A DNA stretch of 64,000 nt from Erpetoichthys calabaricus (taxonomy: Eukaryota; Chordata; Cladistia; Polypteriformes; Polypteridae): positions 33,426,088 through 33,490,087 of the forward strand of contig NC_041402.2 in NCBI RefSeq assembly GCF_900747795.2, read 5' to 3'. Shown here in pieces: positions 37,576-48,614 of this stretch; the first letter of the stretch is position 1, and each line of letters opens with the position of its first letter. Position numbers and translations under genes: made by a program. The notes under the pieces are model-generated. The model was not told the origin of the DNA. It did no database searches and worked only from the letters and a program-made list of their open reading frames with translations.

Positions 37576-40500
37576 CTTTCTTCTCCTTCCTTGCTCCACT
37601 CTATCCCACCTCAATGGCTACAGAAGTTGTAGCAGGTCTTGACACAAGGGAAGGAGCAAAAAAGAAAAGTCTTTAGTAGCTATTAAAAAAAAAAAAAATG
37701 CAGGAATTCGGAGAAGGCGAGTCTCTGCACACTGCCATTGAAAAAGAGATCAAGAGCTTCTTGATGATACCTGAGGTGGACAATGACGTAAATCCACTTG
37801 AATATAGTGGAAAACACAAGAGTTACATTTCCTCAAATTGGGGAAACTTGCAAAAAGGTACCTGTACTTAGCTGCTTAAGGTAGCCCTTAAGAGAGGACT
37901 TTCAGCACCTGGAGAAATGTTGTAACATGTAACCATGCTACTCTGAAGCCAGATGCTATAGACTGACTGGTGTTTCTGTCACACAACTTGAAGTTTCCTC
38001 AGGAGAATTTTACAATTTTGTGCAATTTTGGGCAGAACTTGTTTACAAATGCTATAGTGTGTTTGGTTTTTTTCCCTGTACAGTATTTGACAGAACTTTG
38101 TATTTATACCCTATAGTATGGTATGTTAATTTTTTGTTCTTGCTTGTATGCTGCACAAATTCACCTTACAGCAGAGCAGTTTATACTCTGGGGGGGTGGG
38201 GGGAGATAAACATAATGTTCACACCTTTTTTTAGTTAAATTATGATTCATAATTTATTCCTTTTGGATTCATATTGTGCTTACGTTAAGGGCAACTGTCT
38301 TTTTTTAAATTCTCTCATTATAATAGTTTTGTTGGTCTTAGTGCAATGTATTTGTGTAAATCCTGTAGGCCACTTTGAAATGATTTACTCATACTTTGGC
38401 TGGTGGTTTTATTATTTTTGTTTTGTTTTAAGTAAATAAGACCTGTTTTGTTAACCGTTGTTTCTATTAATCTCCTTAGTAAGCTTCAATTAATATCCTA
38501 TTAACAAGACCAAGCTAGATCAATAAAATATTTGCAAACACATTTTTCTAAGATGCAAAATATTGTCTATTATCATTATCATCAAATTTTTTTTTTGCCA
38601 ATATCACACCACCCATATATGTTAAATATAGGAATCTGAAACTAATCATTAAAAGCACATTCTTATTTTTGATTTAATAATTTACACTGCCTTTTACTGC
38701 ATAGTTGTTCTTTCCAAAAAATGAATATATTTTCTACATGTCTGCAAGTTACTAACATAGTCTCTATATACAGTGAAAGCAGCAGTCTGGCTGTATCTAT
38801 ATTCAACAAAGAAGGGCTTATCAATGTTCTTGTGCAGTGCCTTCAGAAGCATGAGGAAAATATGGACCTAGCCATTTGTTCTGGTGAGTTTAAGGAAACT
38901 TCTTTAAACTGCCCAGTATTATGAATCATCAAAACTTTTTTTTTTTTTTAAACCAATATGCCTTTTTTTCTTTTCCCTTTATCAGCTTATTGCTTGCAAA
39001 CTGTGACAGAAGACAACCCAGAGCTGTTGGCATCCTTTTCTGCATCGACTCTTCAAATCCTTGACGTTCTGATCATGCAGTCTGCAATTTCAATGCAGCA
39101 TTTGCTTCTCCGAACCCTGGTTGCTGGTAATAAAACATATCAGAATCATATATAATGAATCAACTTGTTCTAAAAACCGCCTGTAATGACTTTAATAACA
39201 TAATTCAATATAATGCATACATCGTCACTGTAAAGTACTATTAATTTATGAAAGGCATTAAGGGAATATTCCACCCAAAAATATTTTTTCATATGTTGCG
39301 TACACCATGTAATATGTAGTGGTAGCTGAGAAAATTTTTAATCATGTTTTCATGATTATGAGAATGGAAAGAAATCTTTGATATAATAGAAGCCAGTAGT
39401 GACCAATGTAGGGAAAAAATGTCCATGAAGAGAGAAAAATCTCCTGTTACTCATGAGACATAATCCATATGTTTATTATCCAGTCATTTACACAAAATGT
39501 GCAAAATGCTTGCTTTTTGCTTTGCGCCCTTCCCCCACTATAACCTATTGTCTATGGGGGAGGAGAGAAAGCTTTAGATTCATCAAAAATTTCGACCTCC
39601 AGTTTTTGATGAATCTAGACATTTGAGGGTCCCCTGATACTAAAAACATCTATATCTTGATGATGGGTGTGTGTCAGTTTCTTGAGGACAACCTAGAGCT
39701 AAAACAGCTGGATGGAAAAATACCAAACTCAAAACTTAAGCCTGTTATGAGATGACAGTGTACTGATTAGAGCCAAATTGTGCAAGAAAAAGAGACACTC
39801 TAGAGAAACCCTCAAATACTCTAATTCTGCAATTAGATTATGATAGAAAAGAATTCATAATTATTTTACTAGTAAGCCCGCGAATCGGAAATCCAAAATG
39901 CCTTTGCTGACACCGACTGCTAGCAGAGTTTTGCCCAGCAAGTTCAGTTTACAGGTTGTGGTGTTCGTGTGCCAGTCACTGAGTGTGGGAAGCCGCTGGG
40001 TTAGAGTCTGTGACCGTTATGTGATCTGACTATAGGAAGTCGCTGCGTTTGACTCTGGGGTGGGCGCCACAGCGTTTTGGGACGCCGCTGCATTTGACTG
40101 TGGACTCTGGGGCGGGCGCCAAACTGAATGACCGTTATGTGATCTACATTACTGGCACAGTGGATTAGAGCAAGTCTAGTTTACAGGTGGCGGGCTCATT
40201 GCAGTGCGGCAGTGCACGTGACATCCGGTTTACAGCCTTCTCGTTTCTGTGTTTTCTGGGCAGTGCGTGTGCGCCTCGATGCGCCCTGCATCCATATCCG
40301 GTTTACAACCTTCGGCTAGTAATATGGATGATCAGAAAGATCGGCATCAGAGCAGTAAATTACTGAAATGTTCTAGAATAGTTTGGGTAACTTGGTTCCT
40401 AGGGCGCAAAGACTACTGACTGTCACTTCTGAATTTTTTGTTAGTTACTTTCGTAATAACTAGTTCATATCATAATCATGAAATTAAAGCTTCGTAGGAG

Positions 40501-43500
40501 TCACTTTTTGAATTAAGACTGGGCTCTTGACCAACATCCAGTAGGGCATTACTCACCCTGCATTGTTTGTAGCAGTGGCTGGGAAGATTTTGTAATGTTG
40601 TATTTTTATGGAGAATGGTCACTTTTCTAGTACAATGTGTTATGCGACAAGAGGTAACGTTTGTAAGTGAATAATCAGAAGAAGAAATGTCTGAACACTA
40701 GAATCCCTGAAACCTATGAAAGTATTTGTAAGAGTGTAAGAGGCAGCATCCTTCCCAGGGCATTAGCAGGGAATCCTTGCTCTCCTCTAAACACAAGTGC
40801 TTCTTGATGTGTAACTTCAGCTGTAATGGGGATCTGTGTTTCTCTGGCTTTGCATACTTTTTTTTTTTTTTTTTTATTTTGTTCCTTCACATACCACCTA
40901 CTGACATATCCCTACTACAGCGTAGCACTGGTTTTCATAGGAGAAACCTTTGTGTCATTCATGCATATTCATTCATTCACTTAAGTGATGGGTAAGAGGA
41001 AATGCCATATCAGCTCTTATGATTTTCAAATGTTTTTTCCTGTAGGATGTGTTTGGAATCTAAAAGGAATCCTATCCTGTACTGCTCAGGCAGAAGCAGT
41101 GAGCACAGTGGCCAGGATACTTTCAGAGACTCTTGAAGTTGATGCTGGACAGGTAATCATGGAGTTGAAGCAGGCAGAATCTCAAAAGCTTGCAGAAGTA
41201 AATGCCAGTATGAGGCCAAGAGAGGAGGATGCTATGGACGAAGAGTCCATGAAGATATGTTGTGTACCCAATCAAGGGCTAGAGGACATGTCGGACCTAC
41301 TTCCGGTAAGTGGTACCACTTGCACAGTTCATAGTCCTGCAAGGTGATGCTGTAGTAAAACTGGTTTCCTCATTTTTAATTGCAGCCTCGTGATGAAGAA
41401 CTGAAGCAAGCTGAAGCTGTACTTTGTGCCCAACAGACTGCTTTGGAGATTCTCGTTAATATGTGTTGTTCAGAAGGTATGTGAAGGAAACAGTTGGTGC
41501 TGTACCCATTAGAGGGTCAGTTTAATATGTTTAGTTTTGACGAGAGCAGGCCAAATAGCCCAGCAAAGCTTATCATTTCTTATTCACGTAACATTTGAAG
41601 AATATTACCTAGTTGATTTTGAAGGTTTTTAATTTTTTGCTTTTGGCTATGCTGATTGTTAAATTACATAATGTATTAACTATGCCAAGAGGTTCATGCA
41701 AAATTTACCCTTAATCAAATTCTCTGTCTCCTCTTCCTTTGTCCCTGTTGAATAAGTGATGTTAAAGTAACCGCCAAAATTCTCCATAGTAGTCTCTTCA
41801 TAATTTTAAATGTTTATGTCTTAATACTGTTATCTATCTTGATTTACATAAACTAAAAGTATTGCTTGTACAGTTTTTTTTCTAGTAGTGTAAACCATGC
41901 AGTCGTGAACTTAGCACAGTATCTATTAACTGCACTTTCTTTAGAGCTGAAGTCATTTTTTTAATAGTGAGAACAAAACTGAATAGAATATTCCAGTATT
42001 TAGCTTTACAAGTGACTTATTCAGTTTAAGTGTGATCTCCCTTAACATAGTACATACTAATGTGATATATACCTCAATATCCTGTGTTTTCCTGTACACT
42101 GTCATAGATGGTAGGTCTACTAGGACTCTGAAGTACTACTCATAAGGGTTACATTAATCCTGTAATATGAAATAATACTAAAATATTTTTTCAATTTATT
42201 TGCATTGCATACTGTCCCAAATTTGAATAATATTCAAGTCTATCTTCAGTAGTTTTGTTGACTGTGAGGATGTTCTAGAGGTGACTGTAGGGTACTCTAA
42301 AATTCCTTAATTTAGTGTATTCAATGCTGCAAACAAATTTTTAAATTCTTATATGGTAAAGAACATCTGTTTTATACTTTTAAATATTTTACTATACATT
42401 TGTTTGATACGAATACCTGGTCTATAACATACTCCCAAGGTAATTTTAATCCAGATAATCTTAAATAATATTTGCATATATGCTATCTGGACCATCTCAC
42501 TGGCCAATTAATGGGTGCTTGCATTATTTTAGCAAATTATTTTGTCCTTTTTATTTGCAAAGAACTACATCTAGTGACGACTCCTTGCATGTACATTTCA
42601 AACAGCTTGCTAAATATGAATTATTTTTTTATAATTTCTGTGCTTTCTGATCTTTTTGTTCAACTTCCCTCTTTTGAGTAATTTCACTGTTGTGACTTAG
42701 AAACAAAGATAAATTAAATCCCAATTTTACCAGCTGCCGTTTTGAAGCTTTATCGTCCGTATTTCCTTAATTACTTTTTGCTGTTTGTCTTTTATATTAC
42801 AATAGTTACTTATTTCTCAAACGTTCAACCCTGGTTCTTATACTGAATTTTAAAAAATAAGGACTAGAAACTTGCAACAAGGACAGAGAGCTGTAATATG
42901 CATTGTATATCAATTTATGGCAACCAGAACCAAGATTTAGGAGGGAGGGAAACTTTGTCTCATGTTGATCATAAACATTTTGCATATGTGAGTCCATCAC
43001 CAAAGCAAGCTTTCTCTTGGTGAAATCTGAATCTAGTCTCATACAGTGTTTATTGGCATTATTGTAGACTGGAAATTCTCCAAAGGCAAATGCAAAATAT
43101 GGAGCAATAGCTTGAATGTTCAACCTTTTTTTTTTTTTTTTTTTTATATATAAAAGAACCTTCAGATGATGAGTGGGAGGAGGTGTCCAGCAGTGATGAA
43201 AGTGACCTTTGTGCAGAGACTTGCATATGTGATTCTGGTACAGACAACCAAATGATGTCACCATTATGTTTATCATCTGAAGTCCATGCAGCTTTAATCA
43301 AACACTGTGTCCCAGAAAAGGTGAGCACCAAAGATGGCAATGCATTAAATGTGTTGTCCAAACTGAAATGTGAAGATCCAGTGATGACTCTTTATAGTAA
43401 TTTTTTTTTTTTTTTTTTTTTTATTTTAGGTGATAAAGAAGACTACATTGTGCAATAATGTTATATCTGAGATTTGTTTTAAAATTCCTTCCTGGAAAAC

Positions 43501-45774
43501 CTTAGTTAAGAAGTAAGCTTTTTTTATTTTAATTTGAAACACTCCTGGTGTCACTAACCAGTCGACTTCTTGGGACAAATGGGAAGTCCATGTGATGCTC
43601 GGTGGGGAATAGCCACACATTAGCTGCTTTCTGGGCCTCGTCCCTTACTTCACTAAAAGAAAGCCTTTACAGTTCTTAGCTGAAAAGATGACTATTACAA
43701 TGTTATTTATGGGTTTTGAGCACACAGACTACCCTAAATGTAGTGGAAAATTCATTAAAATCAGTGATGGCTTAAAATTGACCCAAAATACATAGCCAAG
43801 TAAACATTTTTAGAAGATGTACAAAGAATGGGTTGTCAAACTTTTTTTTCTTTTACTGTTCATTAATTTGGGAAATATAGGAGAACTCAAGCTTTAATCT
43901 TGAGCAGATGAAATTCAGGGTGCTTTTACTCATTTCAAACACAAATTAGTCAATTTTAAACTTAAAACATTGTAAACATTAATGCTACTTTAAATATTTT
44001 AATCACAAGTCCTAAGTTTAAAACCCAAGTTATAAAGAAAATAAAAACTCTTAACTGACCTTGATAATCTACACAACCCAGCGCTTCAACCTCTCTTGAA
44101 GTGGGTTTTATTTTGTTTTTTTTTTTTAAATCCCCATAAACCAACATCTTCTGGAATTACAGCTTTGACTTAGTATGTTCTTATTTTTCCAACTCTCAAT
44201 ACATGTTACTGTGAGACCTGACTGCACTCTTATTTCTGTGTAAAATACTGTTAACACTAGGAGTTACCACTTCACTGAAACTCCTGACGTTGACTGCGTT
44301 AATGGGTTTTCTAATTTTTCATCTGTTATGTTTTGTAAAGATTTTTACTCCAATTTCAAGCTGATAATACTGGGAAACGTTTTCTCTTAGAATGCAGCGA
44401 GTCCAGTGCAGGGCCCTGACCTGTATCCAGAACATGCTTTCGGTTATGGACCCAGATGTGCTGGGCGATGAAGCTGCACTCCGGACAGTTGCAGAACATT
44501 TGAGTCAGCTGCTTTTCACTAATTTGGGTAAGGTGGATCTTTAAACAAGATGGCTAGGAAGAACCAACCAAAATGCCACAGACGCCCAAAAACCTCTTTA
44601 TTGTAACTTTTGAGGTGCTTTGGTGTTAATCACTACTCCTTCTTGTGTTATTCTGCAGATCCTCCAAGGGAAGAAGAGTTCCTGGAAGCCGTCACAAGTG
44701 CAATACGATCCCTGTTTCAGGTCTTGGCTTCAAGGGGCATTCCACAGGTGAGGGCAGGCATTAAAGTGAGACCATTGTGCTAGCATGGCATTCTAACTGT
44801 AGCAAAGAAAAAAAACCTATGAAGTATTTAGAATCTGTAGGAAGGAGAATTTGAATAGCTGAATGGCAGACATTTTACTAAGAGGAGGCAGTTTGAAGAG
44901 TTTGTTTTATTATCTAATAGCTGTGTTGTCCCATCATTTCCTCCAAGTGATGAGTGCTCTCCTCTCTCCCCAGTCTCTCGGTTCCCAGCAGTTCCTGGTT
45001 TTCTCAGAGTCCGCTCTCCGGTGTTCCAATCCTGGTGTGAGGCTGAATGTTGTCAGCATCCTGGGGGTCATGGGCAGCACACTGAGCAAACAAGCTGGTA
45101 CAGCTGAAACTCTGCATGTAAGAAATAATATGGTCTAACATGACACTTTAGTGCTACAATCTTAGGTATTAAAGGTGCACACCAAGTGACTGTTACTACA
45201 CTGTTTCAGATGATTGGTAACTTCCTCCTGCAAGTAGCTATGAAGGATCCTTACCTTATGGTCGTGGGAGAAGCTCTGGATGCCATATTTGACGTTTTTG
45301 GTGATGGAAAGGAGGCAGAATTAGCAGCCAGGTCTATTCAGTTACTACCAACGCTGAGAAACCTTCAGCCGCTCTTCAGGGCAAAGGTATAACATTCAAT
45401 GTTGTTACTGATTCCTATAAAACAAATTTTCAACAACTCATCTTATTGATTACAGGAGTGTGCATTTTGGTACTTATTTAAGAATGCAAAGTATTTTTTC
45501 TAAAGTGAGAATGTATAAGATCTTGAGAGATTTTTAAACTAAAACAATTCCTCTAATTACAATTAAAATGTCTTGAACTTAAGAAGTAGCAGTCTTGTAA
45601 TAGATATTCATTAGTGAAGTTTTCAGGCAGATATAAAGTAACCACATATTTTCCTTGTAGATTCGTAAAGAAGGAAAAGACAAATACTCCAGTGATCAGC
45701 TTTGTGTCTTGGATAATGTTAAAGTGAACTTGAGAAGATTCATTGCATATCAAGAGAGCTTGCAGAAATCATGA
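28127..45774 (+). CDS. HEATR3: HEAT repeat-containing protein 3 (Syo1-like 5S RNP adaptor)
   Basis: Fifteen exons: 28127-28255, 32474-32646, 32749-32836, 34375-34487, 38774-38883, 38986-39126, 41046-41305, 41386-41476, 43157-43320, 43430-43512, 44391-44527, 44659-44747, 44974-45117, 45210-45386, 45661-45774. All are GT-AG and phases fit throughout; 2013 bases give 670 residues (human about 680). The basic N-terminus [18 protein letters not shown] resembles the human start. ARM/HEAT repeats follow ([46 protein letters not shown]), then an acidic loop ([26 protein letters not shown]), more helices, and the C-terminus [25 protein letters not shown]3, like yeast Syo1, binds uL18 (RPL5) and uL5 (RPL11) and carries them into the nucleus for 5S RNP and 60S assembly. 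Introns 1, 3, 4 and 6 carry transposons. Confidence 0.97.
28768..29975 (-). mobile_element. Decayed Tc1-like transposon in HEATR3 intron 1
   Basis: Minus-strand fragments are unmistakable Tc1 transposase: an N-terminal HTH piece (29874-29680: [33 protein letters not shown]) and a catalytic piece (29404-29045: [44 protein letters not shown]). The frame is broken between them and the second catalytic Asp context reads QQFNDPKHT. Degenerate ends resembling each other (GGGCACCATTATTGG on the left, inverted GTGCCCAAATGATT on the right) suggest worn terminal repeats. An old copy. Confidence 0.8.
31590..32275 (-). mobile_element. L2-type LINE, 5'-truncated, ORF2 C-terminus plus 3' UTR
   Basis: The minus-strand open frame 32267-31833 (144 residues) is the C-terminal part of a fish L2-clade reverse transcriptase: [76 protein letters not shown], then a stop. 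The 3' UTR carries the family motif tttatttatatagcgccttt (near 31607-31626 on the plus strand). The remaining frame is intact, so insertion is fairly recent. It is not a host gene. HEATR3 intron 1 otherwise (29976-31589) shows nothing recognised. Confidence 0.85.
32926..34080 (+). mobile_element. Decayed Tc1/mariner transposon in HEATR3 intron 3
   Basis: The left end carries the CCCAATTCCAAAA...GTTGAGACAG terminus of a widespread fish Tc1/mariner family whose terminal repeat reads AAAAAGTTGGGACA, which recurs at 33115-33127. Plus-strand translation gives broken pieces of its transposase: [12 protein letters not shown] (about 33459), [15 protein letters not shown] (33754), and a stretch equivalent to the LDWPACSPDL region (about 33930-33960). 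Internal deletions and stops abound and the right terminal repeat is missing. Confidence 0.7.
35661..37279 (-). mobile_element. Complete Tc1-like transposon with long inverted repeats
   Basis: Inverted terminal repeats of about 215 bp (35661-35876 and 37065-37279) begin CAGTGGTGTGAAAAACTATT and differ at only about four places, including an A-run length. Each ends inward with a second AAAAAGTAATTGCCCC motif that echoes the outer end, an IR/DR-like layout. The right flank has the expected TA (37280-37281); the left flank reads TG, so one target base has changed. The transposase lies between the repeats with no break. It is inserted in HEATR3 intron 4, antisense to the gene. Confidence 0.93.
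35880..36902 (-). CDS. Tc1-like transposase, uninterrupted, 340 residues
   Basis: The frame runs from [20 protein letters not shown] to the C-terminus AAKGGPTSY without a stop. Two helix-turn-helix units occupy about residues 1-110, with a GRPR-like RSGRPTK at 57-63 between them. The DDE catalytic triad is complete: D153 in [13 protein letters not shown]244 in [10 protein letters not shown] and E279 in [11 protein letters not shown]. The glycine-rich [10 protein letters not shown] box (188-196) is intact. Length and triad spacing equal those of the salmonid Tc1 elements. It cuts and pastes its own element by binding the flanking repeats. Whether it is expressed cannot be told. Confidence 0.93.
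   Translation of the reverse strand: MPRSKKIQEQMRTEVIEIYQFGKGYKAISKALGLQRTTVRAIIHKWQKHGTVVNLPRSGRPTKISPRAQRRLIREVTKDPRTTSKELQASLASIKVSVHDSTIRKRLGKNGLHGRFPRCKPLLSKKNIRARLNFAKKHLNDCQDFWENTLWTDETKVELFGRQMSRYIWRKRNTAFQKKNIIPTVKYGGGSVMVWGCFAASGPGRLAVIDGTMNSTVYQKILKENVWPSVRQLKLKRSWVLQQDNDPKHTSKSTSEWLKKNKMKTLEWPSQSPDLNPIEMLWHDLIKAVHARKPSNKVELQQFCKDEWAKIPPERCKRLIASYHKRLIAVIAAKGGPTSY
37280..38773. other. Rest of HEATR3 intron 4
   Basis: AT-rich intron with a long T-run (37548-37575) and A-run (37685-37697). No mobile element or coding sequence was recognised. Confidence 0.5.
39255..39830. repeat. Interspersed repeat with a perfect 15-bp hairpin, HEATR3 intron 6
   Basis: The region starting GGAATATTCCACCCAAAAAT resembles a common non-autonomous fish repeat beginning with the same words. 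It contains inverted arms TAGATTCATCAAAAA (39575-39589) and TTTTTGATGAATCTA (39603-39617) around a 13-base loop. Outer ends were not fixed and the family is unknown to me. Confidence 0.45.
39878..40319 (+). mobile_element. Short Helitron-like non-autonomous element (candidate)
   Basis: A CpG-rich island of about 440 bases in an otherwise AT-rich intron. It closes with CTAG followed by T (40316-40320), and contains GTGGACTCTGGGGCGGGCGC, close to the GCGGACTCTGGGGTTGGCGA found just inside the Helitron 3' end at 11466-11485. Internal direct repeats occur: GACCGTTATGTGATCT twice (about 40011 and 40130) and ATCCGGTTTACA twice (about 40223 and 40297). No coding capacity. Assignment is by these shared words only. 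Confidence 0.4.
41477..43156. other. HEATR3 intron 8
   Basis: A 1.7 kb AT-rich intron with no recognised element. It ends in a run of about 24 T (43124-43145) shortly before the acceptor taaaag. Confidence 0.5.
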
Positions 45775-45913
45775 GTGCAGTGAGGAGTTGCCTTTTTTTA
45801 CTGCAGTTCCACAGTTGTCCATGTATTGGCATTCACTAGGTGCTTCTGGGCACAGAGTTACTCTGGCATTTTCCTCAAGAATGGAGTGGTTAAATATCCC
45901 TTTAATCTCTTCA

Positions 45914-45919
45914 AATAAA
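45914..45919 (+). terminator. HEATR3 polyadenylation signal
   Basis: AATAAA 140 bases after the HEATR3 stop, followed by a T/GT-rich stretch. The short 3' UTR this implies is plausible. Confidence 0.6.
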
Positions 45920-45929
45920 TGACTATTTT

Positions 45930-48100
45930 TTTGATTGAATAGGTCACATCGGTGTCATGACCTTTTATAAAGTTGGTGGCTAATGAAGAAATTGATCATG
46001 TACCTGCAAGTGGAACAAAATTTAAAAAGTAGACGGCAATGGCTTTTGTGAGGTTCTGTTTATTTATTTTACTGCATCTTTTAAGTTTTAAATGATTTGA
46101 TTCCCAGTAATTTGTGACTAAAATTTACACACAAACAATGGTCACTATGTGAATTTTATAGTCTTCATGGATTCATATCTACTGTTAAGGATGAGCAGGT
46201 CTCATTTGGATATGCATTTGAATACTCATTTGGAACTCTAAGGGTGCTTACAAACATTAATCAAAAACTGACCTATGATTTGGGTAACGTGTTTTGAATG
46301 ACTAAGTTGTGTTTTGTCCTCTTGTGTGAGAGCAGCATAACACCATTGTGAACCCTTAGCAACACATGAGGGTTTACTATGTGCAGCTTTTCTTGGCTCC
46401 AGCCACCTTACCACATGGAGATGAAGTGACTTCTACATTAAGGTAACATTTAAGTGAAATGATGGATCTGAGTTACAAATGGTGTAGAGGTGGTTTGCAT
46501 GCCTCAAAGATGGTATTCTTCATATATAAAAAAAGCTTTAACTGATTCTGGCGCTGCATACTGTGTACTTAATTACTAAAGTGTGTGTTTGAGTGAGGTG
46601 GAAGAAGAAAAAGATGCAAAGCCAATCAATTTAGTTTAACCAAAAGCCAATAATAATTATTATTATTATTATTATTATTAATAACCAAGAGCCTTGATTA
46701 AAATGGGAGCTGGCAGTTAATTTTTGTCATGTTAACGTATATGTGTGCAGCATTAATTAGCTGCTTCTAATAAAATATAGTGGGGGGTAACAGCTGATTA
46801 AGTCCATTGTGATAATTTTCTAAAAGAAAAATATGGGCTGGAATGAATCTCTGACACAGCATAAGAGGTATAAGAAACACAATTTTTCATGGCATATTAT
46901 GGTTTCATAAACCAAATGAATTGGTTTTTAATTAAGAGGTTAATTGACGCAGAAGTCTGCCAGTTGCTGTGGTTGTCCTACTCCTGGACTAGTCCCCTCA
47001 ACTTGAGCTTCTCTGAAGGGAGACCATCTACACACCGGTATTGACATTTACCTGCTCTTTATTGTTCTATCAATCATCTGTTCCACATGTAGATTGCAAA
47101 AGAAAGATACATGGTTAGAATGGTACAATTTTTTTCTTGAAACAACTTCCTGTGTATATATATTAAAATATTTTAAACTGCATTTAAATTGCTGTATTTT
47201 GAACTTTATTGTAATATAATACTAATGAACAAACAAAAAAAACTCTCCCAAAGATGTAAATACCTGAATCTCGTGTGCAGAATCCAAATATGTTTTAAGA
47301 CTTAGTCGATAAGGTAAAGGTTTTGAGTGACATGTAGCTTAAATTTGAAAATATTGTATGTTTACATGCTTAATAATGATGAACATATATTCTAAAACTT
47401 TGCCGTTTTTGATTTTCTACCGTACTTCACCTCAGGCAGTTCTCTGGCAAGAGCCCAGCAGTAGTCTTGACACCATACTGTACCTGGGCATCACTTGCTT
47501 TGGTAACGCTTTCCCATGTTGGAAAATGCTTGTCCTGTTCATTGCTTCCTACACAGAGGTATGCAGGGACAATGTCCAAGAAATTAAATCTTTAATACAA
47601 TATGCGCCCCCCCCCCCTTTTTTAGTATCACTTGAGAAGGTCAGACTATTTCAGGGTAGTTTCCAACCTCACAATTTCCCCCAAAGTTTGAACAGACACC
47701 TTTTGACGATCTGCCAAGCAGCTTTACTAACTTAACTCTTCTTCAGTGATCACATCATTTTAAATTAACACTTCCCTGACCCAAGGGCCTACAAAAATGC
47801 CTTTCTTAATCTTGCCGTCAACTGGTCCATGGAGGTTTATGTCTCAAGAACATGAATCCTGTTTGTGTTTTATCTGTTGCTTAAACAAGAAAGAATCTTT
47901 TGCTGGATCAGCATGTGGACTGTGTTCCACATTGTTCTTTCCTGGAACAAGTGTAAGTTCTGGTCACTCTTTCTGAACATGGTAGTTCTTCTTGTCCCTA
48001 TTGTTTGACTCGCACAAAGCACAGCAACACGTGGTGTTACCGAGCTGCAAACCAAGCACTGATACCGTTTTTTATTTTAAAAGTCGGTAAATGTTCTCTT
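45930..48100. other. HEATR3-TENT4B spacer, first part
   Basis: Intergenic sequence with an (ATT)n microsatellite at 46651-46683 and a run of C (47608-47618). The 125-residue open frame at 47358-47735 has no recognisable domain and AT-biased composition, and is not taken as a gene. Confidence 0.5.
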
Positions 48101-48111
48101 TTTGTGTTAGT

Positions 48112-48530
48112 AGCATACAGCTTTACAGTTTAAGCAAAAGAAGATTAAGAGGTGACATGAGTGAAGTGTTTAAAATTATGAAGGGAATTAGTGCAGTGGA
48201 TCAAGACTGTATTTTAAAATGAGTTCATCAAGAACACGGGGACACAGTTGAAAACTTGTTAAGGGTAAATTTCGCACAAACATTAGGAAGTTTTTGTTTA
48301 CACAAAGAACGATAGAAACTTGGAATAAGCTACCAAGTAGTGTGGTAGACAGTAAGACGTTAGGGTCTTTCAAAACTCGACTTGATATGGGTATAGAAGG
48401 GAATTTTATTTCTGTTATGGATAAGGGCAGCTTTCAGGCTGATGTTTGGAGAGTTGGTGAACAAGTGCCACTCATTCACGTTGTGTTAATGGCCAGGAGT
48501 CTTCCTAATAAACAAAAAATATTTGAAAAA
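48112..48530 (+). mobile_element. CR1-type LINE fragment, ORF2 C-terminus
   Basis: Plus-strand pieces read KRRLRGDMSEVFKIMKGISA (48135-48195) and, in another frame, FTQRTIETWNKLPSSVVDSK and TLGSFKTRLDMG (48297-48390). These are the diagnostic end of CR1/Rex-group reverse transcriptases (RRLRGDxIEVFK...FFTQRVV.WNSLP..VV.A.....FK..LD). At least one frameshift and a stop separate them. Truncated at the 5' end. Confidence 0.75.
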
Positions 48531-48614
48531 TAATACTTTTATCCAGAGATGACAATAACTGATGAAAATATGAAGATAATGTCACAGGAAAACCATGTCT
48601 GACATGAAAAATAA

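Noticed and set aside
47358-47735. 125-residue plus-strand frame
   Set aside because: No domain, no splice context, and it runs through a poly-C tract.
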